This document shows, in pieces, positions 58,626 to 64,000 of a stretch of DNA of 64,000 bases. This stretch comes from an uncultured Lachnospiraceae bacterium (lineage in GTDB: Bacteria > Bacillota > Clostridia > Lachnospirales > Lachnospiraceae). The notes under the pieces were generated by a model. That model was not told the DNA's origin. It searched no databases and saw only the letters and a list, made by a program, of their open reading frames with translations. The position numbers were made by a program, and so were the translations under genes. Positions within the stretch are counted from its first letter, which is position 1, and every line of letters begins with the position of its first letter. The DNA is taken from assembly GCA_910587295.1 (NCBI GenBank), contig CAJULP010000087.1, forward strand, positions 100,023-164,022, written 5' to 3'.

Positions 58626-60641
58626 ATGGGAAAAAGCTTATACATAGCAGAAAAGCCCAGTGTAGCAAGGGAATTTGCAAGGGCTCTAAAGATAAATGCT
58701 AAAAATAATGACGGCTATATGGAATCTCCGGAAGCGATCGTTACCTGGTGCGTGGGGCATTTGGTGACCATGAGCTACCCGGAGGTTTATGATGAGAAGT
58801 ATAAAAGGTGGTCCCTTACCACGATCCCCTTTATCCCTTCTGAATTTAAGTATGAAGTGATCGATGGCGTGAAGAAACAGTTTAAGATCGTAAGCGGTCT
58901 TTTAAACCGGCCGGATGTGGAGACGATCTTTGTCTGCACCGACTCCGGGCGGGAAGGGGAATATATTTACCGGCTTGTGGAGCAGCAGGCCCATGTGAAG
59001 GGAAAAACGCGCCGGCGGGTGTGGATCGATTCTCAGACGGAAGAGGAGATCCTAAGAGGGATCCGGGAGGCGAAGGATCTGTCGGAATATGATAATCTGG
59101 GTGCGGCGGCATACCTTAGGGCAAAGGAAGACTACCTGATGGGCATCAATTTTTCCCGGGTACTGACGCTAAAGTACGGGAACTCCGTTAAAAATTATTT
59201 AAAAGCGGAGCGGGCCGTGATCAGCGTAGGGCGTGTCATGACTTGTGTCCTTGGGATGACCGTCAACCGGGAACGGGAGATACGGGAGTTTGTGAAAACG
59301 CCTTTTTACCGGGTTTTGGCATATGTTCCCGTTGGAGATAAGCCCTGTGAGTGTGAGTGGAAAGCAGTGGAAAACACGAAATATTTCGGTTCTCCTCTTC
59401 TTTATAAAGAAAACGGGTTTAAGGAGGAAAAGGATGCAAAAGAGCTGATCGGCTATCTAAAGGAAGATGAGCCTGTGATGGCGGCGGTTGAATCCTTGGA
59501 AAAGAAAAAAGAGACGAAAAACCCACCGCTTTTATATAATCTGGCAGAGCTGCAAAACGACTGTTCCAAATTTTTTAAGATCAGCCCGGACGAGACGTTA
59601 AGGATCGCCCAGGAATTATATGAGAAAAAGCTGACCACTTACCCGAGGACTGACGCCAGGGTTCTTTCCACGGCGGTTGCAAAAGAAATTTCCAAAAATA
59701 TCAGAGGACTTGGCAGCTATAGTCTTGTTAAAGGTCTGGCAGAAAAGGTGCTTGAGAGTGGAAGTTACAAGCAGATAGCAAAATCACGGTACGTAAATGA
59801 CAAACAGATCACTGACCATTACGCGATCATCCCTACAGGCCAGGGATTTGGCGCACTTGGGAGCTTAAGCCCCACGGCGGCCAAGGTTTATGAGATCATT
59901 GCAAGGCGGTTTCTTGCAATCTTTTTCCCGCCTGCGGTATATCGGAAGATATCTTTGAATGTGTCGGTAAAGGGGGAACAGTTCTTTGCAGGTTTTAAAG
60001 TTTTGGAAGAGAGCGGGTATCTGGAAGCGGCTGCCTTTTCTTTTGCGAAAAAGAAAAATGAGGAAGATGGAGAAAATTGCCAGGCTGATCAGGGGTTCAT
60101 GGAGGCTTTAAACCGTCTGAAAAAGGGGATGGTCCTTCCCGTTACTGATATGCAGATCAAGGAAGGAGAGACCTCGCCGCCAAAACGCTATAACTCAGGA
60201 ACCATGATCCTTGCCATGGAAAATGCCGGGCAGCTCATTGAAGACGAGGAGCTTCGCTCCCATATTAAAGGGAGCGGGATCGGCACTTCGGCAACGCGGG
60301 CGGAAATCCTAAAAAAACTGGTGAATATAGGGTATCTTGCTTTAAATAAAAAGACACAGATCATTACGCCTACCTTAATGGGGGAGATGATCTACGAGGT
60401 GGTGGATAATTCCATCAGGCCCCTTTTAGATCCGGCCCTTACCGCAAGCTGGGAAAAAGGGCTTACCATGGTGGCAGAAGGCGTGATCACGGAAGATGAG
60501 TATATGAAAAAACTGGACGATTTTGTATCCAGGAGGACTAATATCGTTAAGCAGTTAAATAACCAGTGGGTATTAAACCGGCAGTTTAACAAGGCTGCCG
60601 GAAATTATAAGAAGGATGCGCCGAAAACGGCACAGAAATGA
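58626..60641 (+). CDS. topB: DNA topoisomerase III
   Basis: A 671-residue type IA topoisomerase. The TOPRIM domain begins SLYIAEKPSVAREFARAL and has the acidic triad in CTDSGREGE; the active-site tyrosine is in LTTYPRTDARVLS (about 340). The domain GSGIGTSATRAEILKKL is also intact. There is no C-terminal zinc-finger region, as usual for TopB of this size. The 58626 ATG begins the conserved part; ATG 58611 inside the previous gene is in frame. Chromosomal context argues against a plasmid or ICE-borne copy. Confidence 0.93.
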   Translation: MGKSLYIAEKPSVAREFARALKINAKNNDGYMESPEAIVTWCVGHLVTMSYPEVYDEKYKRWSLTTIPFIPSEFKYEVIDGVKKQFKIVSGLLNRPDVETIFVCTDSGREGEYIYRLVEQQAHVKGKTRRRVWIDSQTEEEILRGIREAKDLSEYDNLGAAAYLRAKEDYLMGINFSRVLTLKYGNSVKNYLKAERAVISVGRVMTCVLGMTVNREREIREFVKTPFYRVLAYVPVGDKPCECEWKAVENTKYFGSPLLYKENGFKEEKDAKELIGYLKEDEPVMAAVESLEKKKETKNPPLLYNLAELQNDCSKFFKISPDETLRIAQELYEKKLTTYPRTDARVLSTAVAKEISKNIRGLGSYSLVKGLAEKVLESGSYKQIAKSRYVNDKQITDHYAIIPTGQGFGALGSLSPTAAKVYEIIARRFLAIFFPPAVYRKISLNVSVKGEQFFAGFKVLEESGYLEAAAFSFAKKKNEEDGENCQADQGFMEALNRLKKGMVLPVTDMQIKEGETSPPKRYNSGTMILAMENAGQLIEDEELRSHIKGSGIGTSATRAEILKKLVNIGYLALNKKTQIITPTLMGEMIYEVVDNSIRPLLDPALTASWEKGLTMVAEGVITEDEYMKKLDDFVSRRTNIVKQLNNQWVLNRQFNKAAGNYKKDAPKTAQK

Positions 60642-60649
60642 GGGAAATT

Positions 60650-61315
60650 ATGGAACAATACAAGATCAGTAACCTGTATACGTTAGAGGAGACCATTGCT
60701 GCGGATTTATTTGAAGGGGCAGTGTATCCCTGGGAGCTTTTGCCCAAGATCAGCGGTTTTATTTTGGAACTTGGAGAAAAACTCCCTGTGGACCGATTTA
60801 CCAGGGTTAAGGAAAATGTCTGGGTGGCAAATACCGCAAAGGTTGCGCCTACCGCCTGTATTAACGGCCCCGCGATCATTGATGAAGATGCCGAGATAAG
60901 GCACTGTGCGTTTATCCGCGGGAATGCGATCGTAGGCAAAGGCGCCGTGGTTGGAAATTCCACGGAATTAAAAAACGTGATCCTGTTTAATAAGGTCCAG
61001 GTACCCCATTACAATTATGTTGGGGACAGTATCCTTGGTTTTAAATCTCATATGGGGGCAGGCTCTATCACTTCCAATGTAAAAAGCGACAAAACGCTGG
61101 TGGTGGTAAGGGATGGAAAGGAACAGATAGAGACCGGCATGAAGAAGTTCGGGGCAATGTTGGGGGATAACGTGGAGGTTGGCTGTAACAGCGTATTAAA
61201 TCCCGGTACGGTGATCGGCAGAAATACCAATGTCTACCCTGCCAGCATGGTGCGTGGCTGCATCCCTGAAGGCAGCATTTACAAAAAGCGGGGAGAGGTC
61301 GTGGAGAAATATTAG
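60650..61315 (+). CDS. Left-handed beta-helix (hexapeptide-repeat) protein, GlmU-C-like
   Basis: A 221-residue protein whose centre and C-terminus (about 60-215) show hexapeptide repeats (VAPTACINGPAIIDEDAEIRH, IVGKGAVVGNSTELKNVI, NVEVGCNSVLNPGTVIGRNT). It resembles the acyltransferase part of GlmU or nucleotidyltransferase-type proteins but lacks a nucleotidyltransferase domain. An acyl or nucleotidyl transfer role on a sugar is possible but unproven. ATG 60638 overlaps the topB stop and is in frame; ATG 60650 follows GAGGGA. Confidence 0.82.
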   Translation: MEQYKISNLYTLEETIAADLFEGAVYPWELLPKISGFILELGEKLPVDRFTRVKENVWVANTAKVAPTACINGPAIIDEDAEIRHCAFIRGNAIVGKGAVVGNSTELKNVILFNKVQVPHYNYVGDSILGFKSHMGAGSITSNVKSDKTLVVVRDGKEQIETGMKKFGAMLGDNVEVGCNSVLNPGTVIGRNTNVYPASMVRGCIPEGSIYKKRGEVVEKY

Positions 61316-61390
61316 ACGGCGTGTTTCATTCCGCTACAATTTTTTGTCAAAAGGACTGGATTTTTTGCAAAAGATATGAGACAATTAGTG

Positions 61391-61416
61391 TTGTGATTAT
61401 GACAAAATATTCACAA
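61391..61416. promoter_or_regulatory. Inverted half-sites TTGTGA/TCACAA upstream of the NifU-like gene
   Basis: TTGTGA (61391-61396) and TCACAA (61411-61416) are perfect inverted hexamers 14 bp apart; TGACAA (61399-61404) lies between. The half-sites look like those of Rex, the NADH-sensing repressor, but the canonical Rex spacing is 6 bp. No clear -35/-10 pair is visible in 61316-61456. Confidence 0.3.
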
Positions 61417-61471
61417 GGCAAAGGAGTATTTTGTTAGAAAATAATATCTACATATTGAAAGGAGTTTTCAC

Positions 61472-62176
61472 ATGATTTATTCAAAAGAAGTTGAAGAAAT
61501 GTGTACAGTTGCCCAGGGCGTTAACCATGGTTGTGCACCTATCCCTGAAGAAGCAAAATGGGTCAAAGCAAAAGAAGTGAAAGACATTTCCGGTCTTACA
61601 CATGGTATCGGTTGGTGTGCGCCGCAGCAGGGTGCCTGCAAACTCACATTAAATGTGAAAGAAGGTATTATTCAGGAAGCGCTGGTTGAGACGATCGGGT
61701 GCTCAGGTATGACTCATTCAGCGGCTATGGCAGCTGAGATCCTTCCCGGAAGGACTGTAATGGAAGCGTTAAATACAGACCTTGTATGCGATGCGATCAA
61801 TACGGCTATGAGAGAATTATTCTTACAGATTGTTTACGGAAGGACACAGAGCGCTTTCTCTGAGGATGGTCTTCCGGTAGGGGCTGGTCTTGAAGATTTA
61901 GGAAAAGGCCTTAGAAGCCAGGTTGGCACGATGTACGGAACATTGAAGAAAGGCCCTCGTTATCTGGAAATGGCGGAAGGTTATGTAACAGGTATCGCAC
62001 TTGACGCTGACGACCAGATCATCGGCTATAAATTTGTAAGTCTTGGGAAGATGACCGACTTCATCAAGAAAGGCGACGACCCGAATACCGCTTATGAAAA
62101 GGCAAGCGGGCAGTACGGCAGGGTTGCAGATGCTGTTAAGATCATTGATCCGAGAACTGACGAAGAAGTTAAATAA
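61472..62176 (+). CDS. NifU/IscU-like iron-sulfur scaffold protein, partner of GGGtGRT protein
   Basis: A 234-residue protein with an IscU/NifU-N-type fold pattern (CKLTLNVKEGIIQEALVETI, IGCSGMTHSAAMAAE). Cysteines occur at about residues 11, 21, 49, 56, 76 and 110. It is much longer than IscU (about 130), with an added C-terminal part (LRSQVGTMYGTLKKGPRYL, DDQIIGYKFVSLGKMTDFIK). It is annotated as an iron-sulfur assembly scaffold by family only. A strong AAAGGAG (7-nt spacing) and pyrimidine-ending codons suggest high expression. The GGGtGRT gene follows 29 bp later. Confidence 0.78.
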   Translation: MIYSKEVEEMCTVAQGVNHGCAPIPEEAKWVKAKEVKDISGLTHGIGWCAPQQGACKLTLNVKEGIIQEALVETIGCSGMTHSAAMAAEILPGRTVMEALNTDLVCDAINTAMRELFLQIVYGRTQSAFSEDGLPVGAGLEDLGKGLRSQVGTMYGTLKKGPRYLEMAEGYVTGIALDADDQIIGYKFVSLGKMTDFIKKGDDPNTAYEKASGQYGRVADAVKIIDPRTDEEVK

Positions 62177-62205
62177 TAGAGAAGTGAGAAAGGAGTTACA
62201 TAACA

Positions 62206-63216
62206 ATGGCATTATTTGAATCATATGAAAGACGAATTGACAAAATCAATTCAGTATTAAATAGCTATGGTATCGCTTCTCTTGAAGAAGCTGAAAAAAT
62301 CACAAAAGATGCTGGTCTTGACGTGTATGCGCAGGTAAAAGGTATCCAGCCTATCTGTTTTGAAAATGCATGCTGGGCATATATCACAGGCGCCGCTATC
62401 GCGATCAAGAAAGGCTGCAGAAAAGCTTCCGAAGCCGCAGCGGCAATCGGCGAAGGCCTTCAGGCTTTCTGTATTCCCGGATCTGTTGCCGATACCCGTA
62501 AGGTAGGTTTAGGCCATGGTAACCTTGGCAAGATGCTTCTTGAAGAAGAGACAGAATGCTTCTGTTTCCTTGCCGGTCATGAGTCCTTTGCAGCAGCGGA
62601 AGGTGCAATTGGTATCGCAGAGAAGGCAAACAAAGTGCGCCAGAAACCTCTTCGCGTTATCTTAAACGGCCTTGGAAAAGATGCGGCACAGATCATTTCC
62701 AGAATTAATGGTTTTACATTTGTTGAGACTGAATACGATCCGTATACCAATACCGTTAAGGAAGTTTATCGTAAATCTTATTCAGAAGGGCTTCGTGCAA
62801 AAGTTAACTGCTACGGCGCAAACGATGTTTGTGAAGGCGTTGCGATCATGCATAAGGAAGGCGTTGACGTTTCCATTACCGGTAATTCAACCAACCCGAC
62901 CAGGTTCCAGCATCCCGTTGCAGGTACTTATAAGAAAGAATGTAACGAACAGGGCAAGAAGTATTTCTCTGTTGCATCAGGCGGTGGTACAGGACGTACC
63001 CTTCATCCGGATAACATGGCTGCAGGTCCTGCTTCCTACGGTATGACCGATACCATGGGCCGTATGCACTCTGACGCACAGTTTGCAGGTTCTTCATCCG
63101 TTCCTGCCCATGTTGAAATGATGGGGCTTATCGGCGCTGGTAATAACCCTATGGTAGGTATGACAGTTGCTGTTGCGGTTTCCATCGAGGAAGCTGCTAA
63201 GGAAGGCAAATTTTAA
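62206..63216 (+). CDS. GGGtGRT protein (conserved, function unknown)
   Basis: A 336-residue protein carrying the motif that names its family, SVASGGGTGRTLHPDNMAAG (about 250-270). Cysteines cluster in the first half (PICFENACWAY, KKGCRK, ECFCFLAGHES) and in VNCYGANDVCEG. A glycine-rich C-terminus (GLIGAGNNPMVGMTVAVAVS) could form a cofactor pocket. The reaction is unknown. It always seems to travel with the NifU-like partner. Codon choice (many GGT, GTT, AAC, TCC) differs from neighbours and suggests strong expression. It ends at a good terminator. Confidence 0.88.
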   Translation: MALFESYERRIDKINSVLNSYGIASLEEAEKITKDAGLDVYAQVKGIQPICFENACWAYITGAAIAIKKGCRKASEAAAAIGEGLQAFCIPGSVADTRKVGLGHGNLGKMLLEEETECFCFLAGHESFAAAEGAIGIAEKANKVRQKPLRVILNGLGKDAAQIISRINGFTFVETEYDPYTNTVKEVYRKSYSEGLRAKVNCYGANDVCEGVAIMHKEGVDVSITGNSTNPTRFQHPVAGTYKKECNEQGKKYFSVASGGGTGRTLHPDNMAAGPASYGMTDTMGRMHSDAQFAGSSSVPAHVEMMGLIGAGNNPMVGMTVAVAVSIEEAAKEGKF

Positions 63217-63262
63217 TTGAGTTGAATTAAAAATATTAAAAACAATACATAAATACAGATAA

Positions 63263-63295
63263 AACGCCATGATTCTTTTGAATTATGGCGTTTTT
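63263..63295 (+). terminator. Rho-independent terminator after the GGGtGRT gene
   Basis: AACGCCATGATTC (63263-63275) pairs with GAATTATGGCGTT (63280-63292), 13 pairs with one G-U and a TTTT loop, ending in T5. Confidence 0.92.
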
Positions 63296-63397
63296 GTATA
63301 CAATATAAACGTATTTTGCCGAAAAATGTTGGTTGGTGCGTAAGCGTCAAATAAGAACGTGTAGTGAAATGTATGGTGTTCTCCTGTAAACTTGGGG

Positions 63398-63431
63398 TTA
63401 GAGTTTTTAGAGTTCACTCCAAAAACTCTAA
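63398..63431. repeat. 11-bp inverted repeat in the IS66 leader
   Basis: TTAGAGTTTTT (63398-63408) and AAAAACTCTAA (63421-63431) are perfectly complementary with a 12-nt loop. It sits between the IS end and the tnpA ribosome site, so it may block read-through from outside promoters. Confidence 0.7.
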
Positions 63432-63453
63432 ATCCAGATAAAGGAGAATACCC

Positions 63454-63849
63454 ATGGACATTTCCACTTTAACTCCGGATAAACAGGTAAAACTTCAGTA
63501 CTGGCTGGATGTGATCCGGCAATGCAGAGCCTCAGGCCTGACAAATCAGGTATGGTGCGAACAGCATGATATCTCTTTAAAAAGCTATTATTACTGGATC
63601 GCAAAGATCCGGAAGATGGCGCTTGAGGAACTGCCCCGAAAAAGGAATGGATCCAGGTCGGTAATGGAGCAGGCTGCATGGCTGCCGGATGGGGCTCCGG
63701 AATTTACGGAGGTATCCCTTCGCGACAGACAGGATTTCTCTGCCGCTCCTGCGGCAGTGCTCCATATCGGTACTGTGACGGTTGAACTCTTTGAAGATAC
63801 TTCCCGCGAATTGCTGGAGGCTATCATGAAAGCAGTGCGGTCATGTTAG
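63454..63849 (+). CDS. tnpA: IS66-family accessory protein TnpA
   Basis: A 131-residue helix-turn-helix protein of the IS66 TnpA type. The motif CRASGLTNQVWCEQHDISLKSYYYW (about 29-53) is characteristic. It is needed with TnpB and TnpC for transposition of IS66 elements. ATG 63454 follows AAGGAG with 7-nt spacing. Its stop overlaps the ATG of tnpB. Confidence 0.92.
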   Translation: MDISTLTPDKQVKLQYWLDVIRQCRASGLTNQVWCEQHDISLKSYYYWIAKIRKMALEELPRKRNGSRSVMEQAAWLPDGAPEFTEVSLRDRQDFSAAPAAVLHIGTVTVELFEDTSRELLEAIMKAVRSC

Positions 63850-64000
63850 GCGACCTCTCCCGGGTGGAAAAGATCTATCTGCGTACCGGGTACACGGATA
63901 TGAGAAAACAGCTGGATGGTCTGATCGATATCATCCAGTACAGCTTCCGGCTTGATCCTTACAGCAATTCCCTGTTCCTTTTCTGCGGGAAACGGGCGGA
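63843..64000 (+). CDS. tnpB: IS66-family accessory protein TnpB (3' end outside window)
   Basis: The first 52 codons of IS66 TnpB: MLGDLSRVEKIYLRTGYTDM, then RKQLDGLIDIIQ and SLFLFCGKRAD at the edge. Full TnpB is about 115 residues. ATG 63843 overlaps the tnpA stop by 7 bp, the usual coupling in IS66. Confidence 0.9.
   Translation, partial: MLGDLSRVEKIYLRTGYTDMRKQLDGLIDIIQYSFRLDPYSNSLFLFCGKRA

Larger units (their letters stand above)
63340..64000 (+). mobile_element. IS66-family insertion sequence, left end (continues past window)
   Basis: The element seems to start at GTAAGCGTC (63340), the usual IS66-type terminus. It contains tnpA and the start of tnpB in the standard order. The 8 bp before it (63332-63339) would be one copy of the target duplication. 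The transposase gene tnpC and the right end lie outside the window. Confidence 0.85.

Noticed and set aside
1..64000. CRISPR array or natural-product cluster
   Set aside because: I saw no regularly spaced direct repeats, cas genes, polyketide/peptide synthetase modules or bacteriocin-like clusters in the window.

Overview
The window is a piece of a low-to-medium GC Firmicutes chromosome, most likely a spore-forming member of the Lachnospiraceae (class Clostridia). The evidence is the YqfC/YqfD/PhoH/YbeY block, a SpoVB-type flippase beside a BofC-like protein, the electron-bifurcating NfnAB pair, formyl-THF synthetase with FolD, and the GGGtGRT protein with its NifU-like partner, a pair I associate with gut Clostridia. 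The assignment is inferred from gene content; no rRNA gene is present.

Layout. 1-6.3 kb: one-carbon folate genes (fhs cut by the left edge, folD), a zinc-ribbon membrane protein and nfnAB. 6.3-8.7 kb: a MORN-repeat membrane protein, a second zinc-ribbon membrane protein and rlmH. 8.7-15.4 kb: yqfC, yqfD, phoH, a short HD-type membrane protein with a degenerate HD motif, ybeY, a flippase and a BofC-like protein. 15.4-24.7 kb: two FAD-dependent oxidoreductases, 5-formyl-THF cyclo-ligase, proA, a LytTR regulator with a LiaF-like membrane protein, an ABC exporter, a Bcp peroxiredoxin and an inositol-monophosphatase-family enzyme. 24.7-28.1 kb: accessory and decayed DNA, with a GH25 lysozyme, remnants of an AAA ATPase, an AraC regulator and a GH125 mannosidase, and a toxin-antitoxin-like pair between imperfect direct repeats. 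28.1-32.5 kb (minus strand): an XRE-cupin regulator and potABCD behind one good promoter and a palindromic operator. 32.5-38.7 kb: a lactonase, fruK, aroC (minus), a VanY-type carboxypeptidase, tgt and yajC. 38.7-48.6 kb: leuB, a GT-C-like membrane protein, ilvD, ilvB, an L,D-transpeptidase, then serC and serA. 48.6-49.1 kb: a 443-bp highly structured non-coding element. 49.1-52.8 kb: a small unknown gene (minus), glgB with an unusual helical tail, and an MscS channel. 52.8-54.6 kb (minus): tRNA-Thr and an ABC permease/ATPase pair. 54.6-61.3 kb: argH, asd, an orphan ATPase, topB and a hexapeptide-repeat protein, apparently one operon. 61.4-63.3 kb: the NifU-like/GGGtGRT pair. 63.3-64.0 kb: the left end of an IS66-family element, cut by the right edge.

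Most of the window is housekeeping: amino-acid biosynthesis (Ile/Leu/Val, Ser, Arg, Pro, Asp family, chorismate), folate one-carbon metabolism, cell-envelope enzymes and RNA modification. The most unusual feature is the 443-bp element between the convergent genes serA and the small unknown gene. It has 18-bp perfect terminal inverted repeats that include both stop codons. It holds two oppositely oriented hairpins whose 45-nt loop cores are 44/45 identical but whose long stems are unrelated in sequence, each complementary to itself. Other points of interest are the HD-to-HR change in the PgpH-like protein, the coiled tail on GlgB, the uncharacterised GGGtGRT pair, and the pseudogene cluster around the toxin-antitoxin-like module.
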